A DNA stretch of 64,000 bases from Streptomyces misionensis (lineage in GTDB: Bacteria; Actinomycetota; Actinomycetes; Streptomycetales; Streptomycetaceae), in NCBI RefSeq assembly GCF_007896895.1, contig NZ_VOGW01000187.1:114590-178589 (forward strand), in the 5' to 3' direction. Positions 55,600-64,000 of the stretch are shown here, in pieces. The first letter of the stretch is position 1. Every line of letters begins with the position of its first letter. The translations under genes and the position numbers were made by a program. Below the pieces are notes generated by a model. That model was not told where the DNA came from. It made no database searches and worked only from the letters and a program-made list of their open reading frames with translations.

Positions 55600-55871
55600 A
55601 CGGGCCCCTCGGCCAGCGGGGCACGCATCGCGGCTCCCGGTTCGGTGAGGAACAACTCGTCCAGGTCGCCGGGGTAGTGGCGCAGGTTCAGGCCGGTACC
55701 GCTGCCGAGTTCCACCGTCCGACCGCCGGCCTGGCCGAGCAGGTCGTGCCGGAGCGCGCCCGGGCCGGCCCGCTCCCCGACCCACAGGAACGGGTCGCAC
55801 ACGATCGAGAACACTCGTGCCCACGCATCGGCGCCTTCTATTTCCGTCCCCCGGGTCGTTTCGCTATACAT
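55600..55871 (-). pseudogene. N-terminal fragment of a SAM-dependent methyltransferase
   Basis: The frame from an ATG at 55871 reads DPFLWVGERAGPGALRHDLL, then RTVELGSGTGLNLRHYPGDL, which holds the SAM-binding motif I (VELGSGTG), and ELFLTEPGAAMRAPLA. After that the sequence becomes unrelated, so two thirds of the gene is lost. It overlaps the debris of the GAF fragment region. Confidence 0.55.
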
Positions 55872-56018
55872 AAATCCGACCGTACGTCGATGGATGGCAT
55901 TTCACATACCAGGCCCGGAGATATCAATAAAGCCTTGATTTTCGAATTGTCACCCGATCGTCGAGGCCGTATCGGTGAAAGGTATTCGACCTTCCGGGGG
56001 TGCCGCTAGGGTGGCCCG
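55860..56018. promoter_or_regulatory. AT-rich promoter region of the double-GNAT gene
   Basis: Unlike the rest of the window, 55880-55975 is AT-rich (for example GATATCAATAAAGCC). It probably carries the promoter of the downstream acetyltransferase gene; no clear operator is seen. Confidence 0.35.
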
Positions 56019-56909
56019 ATGACTGGAATCAGCGTCCTCGGTGACACCACGGCATGGCGGCGGGACTTCGAAGGGCGGCGTCGCGCCCGGTACTTGGCGG
56101 CCGGACTCGGCGAGGCCGCGGCGGAGGAACTGCTCGGCAAGGAACGTGCGGGCCTCGACGACTGGACGGTCGCCGAGGTCACGGCCGCCGGGAGCCGGAT
56201 GGGACATGTGGCCGTGTCCGTGTCCGAGGCCGACGGCATCCCCACCGGGCGGATAGGCGATCTGCATGTCGAGGCGGGGCACGAGCGGGCCGCACTGGAG
56301 TGGGCGCACACATGGTGCGCGGAACGCGGGGCGCGCCGAGTGGACGCCCGGCTCGCCGGGCCGGCGGGCGAGTTGTTCGCCGGGTACGCCCTCCGGGGGC
56401 AGGTGCGGGTGCGGCGCGTCGGCGCGCCGCCGGAGGCGGTGGACGGCGTGACGGCGCGGCCGATGACGCGGGCCGAGTATCCCGGGTGGCTCGCCTCCGA
56501 GCAGGCGTCCTACATCGACGGCATCGTGCGGTCGGGCACCATGAGCCGCGAGCGGGCCCGGCGCAAGTCGGACGACGACTTCGGCACGCTGCTTCCCGAG
56601 GGCCTCGCGACGCCCGGCAACACCCTCCTGGTGCTGGAGGCGGCGGGCGAGCCGATCGGCACCGGGTGGCTCAGGCACGGGCATCTGCCCGGGGTCACCT
56701 ACGGCTACTCGCTGCACGTGTTCGAGGCGCACCGCGGCAAGGGGTACGGGCGGGCGGCGATGGCGGCGGGCGAGCGGGCCACCCTCGCCGCGGGCGACTC
56801 GGTGCTGATGTTCTCCGTGTGGGGCGGCAACGAGGTGGCCATGAACCTGTACACGAGCGCCGGTTACCAGGTCCTGGACGAGGCCCGGTCGATCGACCTG
56901 CCGGACTGA
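56019..56909 (+). CDS. Double-GNAT acetyltransferase
   Basis: 296 residues. The C-terminal GNAT domain is well formed: TLLVLEAAGEPIGTGWLRHG in part, LHVFEAHRGKGYGRAAMAAG in part with the acetyl-CoA motif RGKGYGR, and NLYTSAGYQV. The N-terminal half is a second, degenerate GNAT fold (AEVTAAGSRMGHVAVSVSEA in part). Such tandem GNAT proteins acetylate small molecules or aminoglycosides, but the substrate is unknown. It ends 19 bp from the convergent MFS gene. Confidence 0.86.
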   Translation: MTGISVLGDTTAWRRDFEGRRRARYLAAGLGEAAAEELLGKERAGLDDWTVAEVTAAGSRMGHVAVSVSEADGIPTGRIGDLHVEAGHERAALEWAHTWCAERGARRVDARLAGPAGELFAGYALRGQVRVRRVGAPPEAVDGVTARPMTRAEYPGWLASEQASYIDGIVRSGTMSRERARRKSDDDFGTLLPEGLATPGNTLLVLEAAGEPIGTGWLRHGHLPGVTYGYSLHVFEAHRGKGYGRAAMAAGERATLAAGDSVLMFSVWGGNEVAMNLYTSAGYQVLDEARSIDLPD

Positions 56910-56928
56910 CGGCGGTGCGGGAGGGGTC

Positions 56929-58122
56929 TCAGCGTCGGGTGGCCCGCAAGGCGGCCAGCAGGGCTACGGCGAGGACCTGGACGGCGACGACCACCGTGAC
57001 CAGCAAGGGGATCGAGTAGCCGTACAGTCCGCCGGTCAGGGCGCCGCCGACCAGGCTGCCCGCCCCGACGGCGCCGGCGAACAGGCCGTACGCGGTCGCG
57101 CGGCGCCCGGCGGGCACCAGGTCGGCGACGGTGGCGCGCAGGGTGGACTCCTGGATGCCCATGGCGGCACCCCACACCAGCGATCCGGCGGCCGCGACCG
57201 CGACCGTGCCGGTGAACGCCAGTGCCGCCACCCCGGCGGTCAGCACCGGCAGGGCGACCAGCACCCGGGGGCCGATCCGGTCGTAGAGCCAGCCCGTGGC
57301 CAGTGCCGCGACCGCGTCCACCGCCATCGCCGCCGCGTACAGCACCGGCACCCACGCGGCGCTCAGCAAGTGCCGTTCGACCAGGTGGAAGGAGAGCACG
57401 CCGAAGGGGGCGAAGCCGCTCGTGGTGACCGCGGTGAAGGCGGCGTAGGTCCAGAAGGCCCTCGGCAGCCGCCCGGCCCCCGGCTCCGGCGCCGCGGCCC
57501 GCGCCTCGGGCTCGTAGTCGCGCGGGGACGGAACCCGGGCCCGCAGCCGGACCAGCACCAGCAGGACGGCGATGCCCGGGACGGCGAGCACGCCGAGGGC
57601 CGGCCCGTAGGCGTTCCCGGTCAGCGCGAGGACGCCGGCCACCAGGAGCGGCCCGGCCAGGGCGCCGATCTGGTCCAGTGCCTCGTGGACGGCGAAGCCC
57701 CGGCCCCGGCCGGTCGCCGCGGCGGCGTGCGAGAGCAGGGTGTCCTTCGCGGGCGACCGCACCGCCTTGCCGACCCGCTCGGCGATCACCAGGGCGCAGG
57801 CCGCCCACAGCACCCCGGCGATGCCCAGCAGGGGCACCGAGGCGACCGTCAGGGCGTAGCCGCCGATCGTCAGCCCCCAGAAGCGGCCGGTCCGGTCGGC
57901 CAGCGGCCCAAAGACCAGCCGCAGTCCCAGCGCCGCGGCCTCACCGGCGCCGGTCACCACGCCGACGAGCAGGGCGGACGCGCCCAGCGAGGCCAGCAGC
58001 GGCCCGGTGATCGAACGGGCGCCCTCGTACACGACGTCCGCGAGCAGGCTGACCGTGCCGAACCAGACCACGAACCGCCACGGACTCATCCGTGCCGTCG
58101 ACCGGTCCGCGTCCACGTCCAT
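56929..58122 (-). CDS. MFS transporter
   Basis: 397 residues, 12 helices. N-terminus FVVWFGTVSLLADVVYEGAR in part and GPLLASLGASALLVGVVTGA in part belong to the group of MFS proteins annotated as putative antibiotic or nickel exporters. The loop GPLADRTGRFWGLT is motif A, and KAVRSPAKDTLLSHAA in part is typical of this subgroup. The ATG was chosen at the start of the 13-residue cytoplasmic leader (MDVDADRSTARMS). Substrate unknown. Confidence 0.88.
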   Translation of the reverse strand: MDVDADRSTARMSPWRFVVWFGTVSLLADVVYEGARSITGPLLASLGASALLVGVVTGAGEAAALGLRLVFGPLADRTGRFWGLTIGGYALTVASVPLLGIAGVLWAACALVIAERVGKAVRSPAKDTLLSHAAAATGRGRGFAVHEALDQIGALAGPLLVAGVLALTGNAYGPALGVLAVPGIAVLLVLVRLRARVPSPRDYEPEARAAAPEPGAGRLPRAFWTYAAFTAVTTSGFAPFGVLSFHLVERHLLSAAWVPVLYAAAMAVDAVAALATGWLYDRIGPRVLVALPVLTAGVAALAFTGTVAVAAAGSLVWGAAMGIQESTLRATVADLVPAGRRATAYGLFAGAVGAGSLVGGALTGGLYGYSIPLLVTVVVAVQVLAVALLAALRATRR

Positions 58123-58464
58123 GTGCTGCTCGCCTCCCCGCCTCTGCGACCCTCCCTTGATCTGCCCCTGATGGGCCCGGCGGGAACGTCGGACGGACGG
58201 GACGTCCGGCCCCCGGCGAAACGGGCCCCCGGGCCCGGGCGGCCAGGCTTGCCGTTCATGACGGAGACTTCCGCCTCGTGGTGACTCCCTACGCCGATGA
58301 CGCCGCCGGGGCCCGCGCTCAGGGGCCGACGGACCTCCGCGGCGGACGGGCGGGTCCAGGGCCCGGTGCGCCGGAAGGCGCCCGACGGCACGTTCGGCGA
58401 AGTCGTCACGGCGGGGCCTCGCCGGCGTCCTCACCGTCGCGGACGTCACGCGGGCGCCGTCCTG
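58123..58464. other. Intergenic region without recognisable content
   Basis: About 340 bp between the MFS gene and the NmrA-like gene. A 9-codon frame beginning at 58258 (ATGACGGAGACT) has no support. I see no gene, operator or terminator. Confidence 0.4.
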
Positions 58465-59334
58465 TCACAGCCGGGGGCGGAGCACGTCGTAGGCCCAGGA
58501 CGCCAGCGTGGTCGCGGTGGTGCTGCGCGCGGTGCGCGGCTGCTGCGGCACGAAGCCGTCCCGCAGCCCGGTCGACATGCCGATGACCGCTTCCACCAGG
58601 CCGTCCGTCATGCCGGAGGCGCGCAGCAGGTCGCGCATCGCGTCGTCCCCGACGCGTTCGACGCGCAGGGGGCGGCCGACGGCGGCGGACACGATCCGGG
58701 CGGCCTGCGGCCAGGTGAGGTCGGCCGGGCCATGGACCGCCTGAACATGGCGGCCGGACCAGTGGGTCGTCAGCAGGCGTGTCACCGCCACCTCGGCGAT
58801 GTCGCGCGGCGCGACCCAGGGCATGGGCTGGTCCAGCGGCAGGATGACCGGGATCGTGCCGGCCCGGATGGCGTCGCGGTAGGACTCCAGGTTGCTGAAG
58901 AAGAAGCCACAGCGCAGATGGGTGACCGTGGCGCCGAGCGCGTCCAGGGCCGTCTCGGTGCCGGCGAGACCGTCGATCTCGCCGGCGCCGTGGCGCAGTT
59001 CGGCACCGACGCTGCTCTGGAAGACGGTCCGCTCGATGCCGTTCTTCCTGACCGCGCTCACCACGCTCGCCGTGGCCAGCGCGTAGTCCCCGAGCGGGTC
59101 CTCGCCGGTCGTCGGGGGGTCCACCCAGAAGAGCGCGTCGGCCCCGGCGGTGGCCGCGACGACCGCCTCCGCGTCGCGCTGGTCCACCGCGACGGCGTCG
59201 ACCTCGCGGCGCACTTCCGGGTCGAGCCGGCCGGGGTCGCGGGCGAGGACCAGGGGCCGGAGCCCGGCCCGCACGAGCATGGCGACGACATGCCGTCCCA
59301 CGTTCCCGGTGGGTGTGGTGACCGCGATACGCAT
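58465..59334 (-). CDS. NmrA-like NAD(P)-binding protein
   Basis: 289 residues. The N-terminal Rossmann fold starts IAVTTPTGNVGRHV, the atypical SDR motif GxxGxxG of NmrA/QorB-like proteins. Middle motifs VFQSSVGAEL and LRCGFFFSNL in part and the C-terminal SAAVGRPLRVERV in part fit. Roles include redox sensing and quinone reduction. No HxlR regulator, a common neighbour, is present. Confidence 0.88.
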   Translation of the reverse strand: MRIAVTTPTGNVGRHVVAMLVRAGLRPLVLARDPGRLDPEVRREVDAVAVDQRDAEAVVAATAGADALFWVDPPTTGEDPLGDYALATASVVSAVRKNGIERTVFQSSVGAELRHGAGEIDGLAGTETALDALGATVTHLRCGFFFSNLESYRDAIRAGTIPVILPLDQPMPWVAPRDIAEVAVTRLLTTHWSGRHVQAVHGPADLTWPQAARIVSAAVGRPLRVERVGDDAMRDLLRASGMTDGLVEAVIGMSTGLRDGFVPQQPRTARSTTATTLASWAYDVLRPRL

Positions 59335-59499
59335 GGCCTGGTGTCCTTTCGTCGGCTGACAGCGCGACGCTATGACCCCAACCGGACATCTCCTGTCTCC
59401 TTTGCCCGGGGGTCAGCCGTGCGCGACCACAGCGACCGGCGCGGCGACGTGATGGAGGACGGCATGGGTGCCGCGCGGATCGTGGCGTCCGCGCGCTTC

Positions 59500-60365
59500 T
59501 CACTCGCCGGTGATCAGGTTCTTCACCTCGACCACGTCGGCGATCTTCGCGATCTCGGCCGACAGCCGGGCCGCCGTCGCCGCGGGCATCCGCCCGGTCA
59601 GTTCCACCACGCCGTCGTGCACGGCCACCCGCACGGCCTCGCGGTAGTCCGGCGGGCAGCAGGCCGCGACCGTGGTCTCGACGTCGGCCCGGAGGGCGGC
59701 GTCGTCCCTGAGCAGCGCCCGGAGCAGGGCGTCCCGGCGGACGACTCCGAGCAGCCGGCCCGCGCGGTCGGTGACGGGCATCCGCTTCAGCCGGGACAGC
59801 GCGGCGAGCCAGGCGGCCTCGGCGACGGACGCCCCGGGCAGCACCGTGATCGCGGGGCTCGTCATCAGGTCGGCGGCCGTCTCACCGAGGCCGTGCCGTG
59901 CAGCCGCCGCTCGCGCAGTCTGCCGATGGGGCCGGTGCGGTGCCCGGAGGCCTCGAAGGCGACCTTGGCCAGCAGATCCGACTCCGAGACGACGCCGACC
60001 ACCCGGTCCTGTGCGTCCACGACCGGCAGCGCGCCGACCCGCTCGCGCTCCAGCACCCGTGCGATGTCGCGGTACGGCAGATCCGCGCGGACATGCGCGG
60101 CGGGCACGTCCATCACCTCGCGCACCGCCGGCAGGTCCGCCGCTTCGCGCATCGCCGGCCGGCCGGGTCCGGGTTCCTCGCGCACCGGCTCGGGCCGAGC
60201 GGACCCGGAGGCCGACGGTGCCCGCTCCGCCTCGTCGCGGTGCCTGGCGGCCGCCTCCGCCACGGCGCCCAGACAGCGGAGCAGCGTGTCCCGGCGGGCC
60301 GGCTCGCCGGGGCGCCCGTTCCCGCCTGCCCCGGACCGGGCGAAGTCGTTCTCGTGCCGTTCCAC
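59500..60365 (-). pseudogene. CBS-BON domain protein with a frameshift
   Basis: The first part runs from a GTG at 60365 (AGGAGG upstream) with a first CBS motif (VMDVPAAHVRADLPYRDIAR in part, then VGALPVVDAQDRVVGVVSES in part) in one frame that ends at 59865. The second CBS motif (DLMTSPAITVLPGASVAEAA in part, LKRMPVTDRAGRLLGVV) and the C-terminal BON domain (VAVHDGVVELTGRMP, VVEVKNLITGE) continue in another frame to 59500. The switch lies near 59890-59910. It is either a true lesion or an error in the sequence; intact relatives carry both CBS motifs and BON in one chain. Confidence 0.8.
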
Positions 60366-60626
60366 GGCGGCCTCCTGGGTGCATCGGCTGCCTACCCGTC
60401 CCAGTGTCCCGCGCGCGCCCCACCTGCGAAGTGCCGAACGGCCGGCCGGCGCCTCCGGTGCGCCGCGCGCCTCCCCCACGCCGCCGCGGCCGAACAGCCC
60501 CGGCCCGCACCGTCGGTCCCTTCCGCCCCCGTGCGGCCAGAGGGACCAATGGCCCTGGCAGGTGCGCGCCGCCTGATCTTTCATGGAGTTCCGCGGCGGC
60601 ATCCGTCGCAGGGAGGAGCCGAGGAC

Positions 60627-61520
60627 ATGTCCACTCCCGCACCGGCGGCCAAGGACGACACGCCCAGGATCGTGGTGGGCGTGGACCCCGACCCGGCCCA
60701 CCGCACGGCGCTGGCCTGGGCGGCCGACGAGGCCGCCCGCCGCCGGCTGCCGCTGCGGCTGGTCCACGTCGAGGGCGTGCCGACCCGCGGCGACCGCGGA
60801 GCGTCGGTGCCGCCCTCCTGGGAGGGCTGGAACGAGGCGCTGCACGAGGCGGGGAAGCACGTCCTGGAAGGGGCGGCGGAGTTCGTCGCGGCCCGGCATC
60901 CGGGACTGGTGGCGGACACGCTGCTCGCGGAGGGCGACCCGGTGTGGACGCTGTGCGAGCAGAGCCGTGGGGCCACCTTCACGGTGCTCGGTTCGCGCCA
61001 TCTGAGCCGGCGGCAGGAGGTGTTCGGGTCGGCGTCGATCGCCCTGCCGGTCATGGCCCGTACCCGCTGCCCCCTGGTAGTCGTGCCCGAACCGGAGCAC
61101 CTCGCGCAGGACCGGCCGTACTACGTGGTGGGCGTGGACGGCAGCGAGGACTCCGCGGCGGCGGTCGACCTGGCGTTCCAGGAGGCGGCCCTGCGGGGCG
61201 TGGGGCTGCGGGCCCTGCTCGTGTGGGAGCACGGGCCGCTGCGGGTCTTCGACGAGCACGGCCCGCAGGAGGAGAGCCGCCGACTGCTCTCCGAGATCGT
61301 GGCGGGCCGCGGCGCGCGCTACCCCGAGGTCGAGCTGCGCCACGAACTGGTCGTCGGGCACCCGGTGCAGGCGCTCACCGAGGCGTCGGCCCATGCGCTG
61401 GGCCTGGTGGTGGGGACCCGGGGCCGCGGTGGCTTCACCGGAATGCTGCTGGGTTCGGTGAGCCAGGGCGTGCTGCATCACGCCCGGTGCCCGGTCATCG
61501 CCGTCCCGACCCGCGGGTGA
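60627..61520 (+). CDS. Universal stress protein, two UspA domains
   Basis: 297 residues in two UspA repeats. First: RIVVGVDPDPAHRTALAWAA in part, with an ATP-binding end FTVLGSRHLSRRQE and VFGSASIALPVMAR. Second: YYVVGVDGSEDSAAAV, GLVVGTRGRGGFTGMLLGSV, in part, then SQGVLHHARCPVIAVP, with the nucleotide-binding pattern G-x2-G-x9-G-S/T well kept in the second half. GGAGGAGCCGAGG precedes the ATG. USPs of this type are typical of DosR-like dormancy regulons. Confidence 0.93.
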   Translation: MSTPAPAAKDDTPRIVVGVDPDPAHRTALAWAADEAARRRLPLRLVHVEGVPTRGDRGASVPPSWEGWNEALHEAGKHVLEGAAEFVAARHPGLVADTLLAEGDPVWTLCEQSRGATFTVLGSRHLSRRQEVFGSASIALPVMARTRCPLVVVPEPEHLAQDRPYYVVGVDGSEDSAAAVDLAFQEAALRGVGLRALLVWEHGPLRVFDEHGPQEESRRLLSEIVAGRGARYPEVELRHELVVGHPVQALTEASAHALGLVVGTRGRGGFTGMLLGSVSQGVLHHARCPVIAVPTRG

Positions 61521-61563
61521 GCCGGTACGAAGGAACTCACCCCTGACCGCAGACCCCGTCGCC

Positions 61564-62320
61564 GTGGACACGGTCACGGCACTCGTCGAGGGCGCCGCCC
61601 GGCGCCCTTCCCGGACCGCGCGCGGCCCTGGAGGTTCCGGTACCTGCGGGAGGCGGGCGTTCCGGAGCGCTACGCCGACCTGGAGCGCACGCTGCCGCGC
61701 ACCGACCCGGAGAACCGGGGCCTGCACCTGGGCTGCGGGGCCGCGCCGCCGAACCTGCGGGTGTCCGCCGCCGCGGGGCTCGCGCCGGACGTCCGCCTGC
61801 TGCCCGACCCGGGACGCCCGGACCTCCTCGCCGAGGTGCGCCCGCGCGGCGCCGGGGCACCGGACGGCGCACCGGCCAGGCTGCGCCCGGCGGTCCGCGA
61901 GCGGCACTCCAGCCGCTTCCCCTACCGCGACGAGGACACCCGCCACCGTCAAGGAGCGGTTGTACGACGCGGCCCGTGCGGAGGGCGCCCAACTGCTGTT
62001 CCCGGGGCCCTGGCATGTGCGGTCGATCCTGGAGCCGGCGCGGGACGCCGAGGGCCGGGAAGCGCGGGACCCGCAGCGGCGCGCGGAGACGGCACGCCGG
62101 TCGCGCACGGAGCCGCCCGGGCCCGACGGCCCCTGGAACAGCCGGAAACCCGCTGGGCCGGACGCGACCCCCTCTCCGCGATGGCCGACCCACGTGCACA
62201 TGGTGCTCCGCCTCGGCCACGGCCCGAAGGGCCCCGCGAGCCCCCCGCCGACCGGTGTCCGGACTGCTGGAGGCCTTCCGACCCGACCGGTGCCCGTCCG
62301 CCCCGAGCAGGCCGGCTCAG
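61564..62320 (+). pseudogene. Acg-type nitroreductase, multiply broken
   Basis: Segments in several frames recall Acg/Rv2032-like nitroreductases: DTVTALVEGAARRPS at the start, then LHLGCGAAPPNLRVSAAAGL, LAPDVRLLPDPGRPDLLAEV, RERHSSRFPYRDED in a second frame, KERLYDAARAEGAQLLFPGP in the first frame again, and THVHMVLRLGHGPKGP near the end. At least two frameshifts and a large internal deletion of about 100 residues make it non-functional. Confidence 0.75.
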
Positions 62321-62994
62321 GTACGGCCATCCGGCGCGTCCCGGGTGTCGTCGGTCCGGAAGGTGAGGCTCCCGGAGACCGACACCACACCGTCGACGCC
62401 CCGGCACAACTGCTCGATCACGCGGATCTGGGTCCGGAACTCCACGATGCCCGTGAGGGTGACCCGCCCGTCGCGGACCTCCGCCGTGACGTCCCGTGGA
62501 TCGAGCAGGAGGGTGCCCCGCAGCAGGTCCCGGTTGATCTCCTCGCGAATGGCCTCGTCGCGGCGCAGGAAGACCCGCAGCAGGTCGGCGCGGCTGACGA
62601 TGCCCACGAGCCGGTCCGCCTCGTCCACCACGGGCAGCCGTTTGACGTGCCGCTTCTCCATGAGCCGGGCGGCCTCGACGACGGTCCACCCGGGCCGCGC
62701 GCACACCGCGGGAGCGGACATCACCTCCTCGGCCCGGGCGCCCTCGGCCCTGGCCCGCTCCCTGCTCTCCAGGTGCGGCTCGGGGGCCAGGCCCGCCGGG
62801 TCCGCCTGGTCGGCGCTCTTGCGCAGCAGGTCGGCCTCGGACACCACGCCCACCGGACGGTCCAGCTCGTCCACCACGGGCACGGCGGTGATGTCGTTCT
62901 CCTCCAGCAGCCTCGCGAGCTCCTTGAACGGCGTGTCCTGCCGGGCCCGGACGACGTCCCGGGTCATGAGCTCCTCGACCGTACGGTGGTGCAT
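62317..62994 (-). CDS. CBS-BON domain protein
   Basis: 225 residues from an ATG preceded by GGGAGGCGAC. Two CBS motifs (VEELMTRDVVRARQDTPFKE in part, VPVVDELDRPVGVVSEADLL in part; VMSAPAVCARPGWTVVEAAR in part, RLPVVDEADRLVGIVSRADL in part) followed by a BON domain (VTAEVRDGRVTLTGIVEFRT in part). CBS pairs bind adenosine nucleotides and often sense energy state. It is an intact relative of the frameshifted gene at 59500-60365, and convergent with the broken nitroreductase. Confidence 0.92.
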   Translation of the reverse strand: MHHRTVEELMTRDVVRARQDTPFKELARLLEENDITAVPVVDELDRPVGVVSEADLLRKSADQADPAGLAPEPHLESRERARAEGARAEEVMSAPAVCARPGWTVVEAARLMEKRHVKRLPVVDEADRLVGIVSRADLLRVFLRRDEAIREEINRDLLRGTLLLDPRDVTAEVRDGRVTLTGIVEFRTQIRVIEQLCRGVDGVVSVSGSLTFRTDDTRDAPDGRT

Positions 62995-63192
62995 GTCGCC
63001 TCCCGGATACGGGCGCCCACCTGGCGAATTCCGGGCCGGGGCCCATGCGCGGCGTGGCCCGCGGGGCGGGCCGGATGACAGCACCATTCTGCGGAGCGTA
63101 CGACGATCAGGCGAGCGCGACCGGGCGCGGGCCGCCCGCGTTCCGGCGGGGCGAGGGGTGGCCTGGCGGCGGGCCGGCCGCGGTGCCCGGGC

Positions 63193-63840
63193 TCAGGCCT
63201 GCCACGTGCCCATGCGGTCCAGGCGGCGCAGCTGCTGGCGGGCCGTTGGAGCGTCGAGGCCCCGGGCGCGCTCGGTGAGCCGGTCGGCCACGGTGGTGCG
63301 CAGTTCGGTGGGCTTCTGGTTGTCGTACTTGAACTTGGCGCGTACGTCGAGCACTTCGAGCCGCAGGCCGCGGATGCCGGAGAGCATGCGGCCGTAGGGC
63401 GGCCGGCCGGCCTCGACGGGGGCGTGGTCGCCGTCGGGCTGGAAGTGGGCCAGCTGCCGGCGCAGGAGTTCGGCCTTGGCCTCGGGGTCGTCCAGGATGT
63501 GGGCGCGGCAGGTGAACTGGACGGCCGCGTAGTAGCTGGTCGGGACGCCGTCGGTGGGCGGGACACCGGGGTTGGCGCGCCAGGTGCCCGGGATGAAGGC
63601 GTAGTCGCCGGTCACACCGAACGTGACGTTCGGGTCGCGCTCGATCGCCTGCCACACCGGGTTGGGCCGGGCGAGATGGACCAGCAGGTCCTTGCCGTCG
63701 GTGGCGAAGTGGGTGGGGACGACGGCAGGCGCCTCACCGGGCAGGCCGTTGACGCAGAGGTGCCCGAAGTCGTGGCCGTCGGCGATCCAGGTCTGCCACT
63801 CGGCGTCGTCCAGACTCGCGTCCCAGGGGTGGATGAGCAT
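63193..63840 (-). CDS. PaiB-like FMN-binding regulator
   Basis: 215 residues. It matches FMN-binding negative transcriptional regulators of the PaiB group: MLIHPWDASLDDAEWQTWIA in part, VPTHFATDGKDLLVHLARPN in part, VTGDYAFIPGTW, and KFKYDNQKPTELRTTVADRL in part at the C-terminal half. The fold is the split barrel of pyridoxamine-phosphate-oxidase-like proteins. A perfect palindrome lies 51 bp upstream of its ATG and could be its own or a partner's operator. Confidence 0.85.
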   Translation of the reverse strand: MLIHPWDASLDDAEWQTWIADGHDFGHLCVNGLPGEAPAVVPTHFATDGKDLLVHLARPNPVWQAIERDPNVTFGVTGDYAFIPGTWRANPGVPPTDGVPTSYYAAVQFTCRAHILDDPEAKAELLRRQLAHFQPDGDHAPVEAGRPPYGRMLSGIRGLRLEVLDVRAKFKYDNQKPTELRTTVADRLTERARGLDAPTARQQLRRLDRMGTWQA

Positions 63841-63890
63841 GCGGGGACGGTACAGCAGAGCGGCCGGGCGGCGTCAACCAAGTGACCTTG

Positions 63891-63910
63891 GGGTGCATTG
63901 CATTGCACCC
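63891..63910. promoter_or_regulatory. Perfect palindrome upstream of the PaiB-like gene
   Basis: GGGTGCA-TTGCAT-TGCACCC, 7-bp perfect arms with a 6-bp spacer, in the divergent region between the PaiB-like gene and a probable plus-strand gene at the window edge. Confidence 0.6.
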
Positions 63911-63933
63911 TGGTGAGGTGGTGGCCGGTCGTC

Positions 63934-64000
63934 GTGAATCGGTGTGCCGCCCGGCCCGCCCGGGCCGAGCACTTCGACCTGCTCACCGGCCTGCCGAACC
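63934..64000 (+). CDS. Possible start of a gene cut by the window edge
   Basis: A GTG at 63934 opens a frame reading RAEHFDLLTGLPN at the edge, resembling a segment of a known domain (LTGLPN is common in GGDEF proteins, but position and context are too limited to say). GGTGAGG lies upstream. Only 22 codons are visible, so the existence and identity are uncertain. Confidence 0.25.
   Translation, partial: MNRCAARPARAEHFDLLTGLPN

Overview
The window is very GC-rich, uses GC-ending codons throughout, and is full of families typical of actinomycetes: XRE/MmyB-like regulators, mycothiol-linked DinB proteins, MSMEG_3727-type PQQ-associated protein, CtaF and twin-arginine signals. It looks like a Streptomyces chromosome. 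Two transposases, many truncated or frameshifted genes, orphan paralogues of respiratory subunits and few housekeeping genes suggest a chromosome arm rather than the core; this placement is inference.

Layout. 0-2.5 kb: three translationally coupled genes (Ldh2-type dehydrogenase, Gfo/Idh/MocA oxidoreductase, small unknown protein), probably the tail of a longer operon, ended by a strong hairpin. 2.6-7.1 kb: calerythrin-like EF-hand protein, nucleotide-sugar dehydrogenase, small secreted protein, and an XRE regulator divergent from an aldo/keto reductase. 7.2-11.2 kb: lipoprotein and an insertion-sequence cluster (ISAs1-type and ISL3-type transposases). 11.2-19.7 kb: DUF4259 protein, FtsX-type ABC exporter, gene debris (UbiD and AraC fragments), cold-shock protein, CGNR regulator/MFS pair, small conserved and secreted proteins. 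19.8-27.4 kb: a fused squalene/phytoene-synthase-like plus cis-prenyltransferase enzyme, a truncated narG fused in frame to a cupin gene, an incomplete aa3/bc1 respiratory set (ctaD, ctaF, qcrB) and a hemerythrin-like protein. 27.5-42.5 kb: accessory oxidoreductases, regulators and transporters, a lipoprotein with three exact-period repeats, a tRNA-like relic, an Rrf2/SDR pair with clear palindromic operators, and a broken FtsX gene.

42.8-52.8 kb is the most coherent module: a GAF-LytTR regulator, katG, an MSMEG_3727-type PQQ-associated protein, a PQQ-dependent alcohol dehydrogenase carrying the Asp-Tyr-Asp signature of lanthanide-dependent enzymes, pqqABCDE, and a convergent MntP-like metal exporter. 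It encodes both the enzyme and complete synthesis of its cofactor, with a peroxidase alongside.

52.8-64 kb: acyl-CoA synthetase beside a broken acetyl-CoA hydrolase, a double-GNAT protein, MFS and NmrA-like genes, then a decayed dormancy-like block (universal stress protein, two CBS-BON proteins of which one is frameshifted, a wrecked Acg-type nitroreductase) and a PaiB-like protein with a palindromic operator upstream. Together with the narG relic this resembles the DosR/Osd-type dormancy islands known in actinobacteria, here partly degraded.
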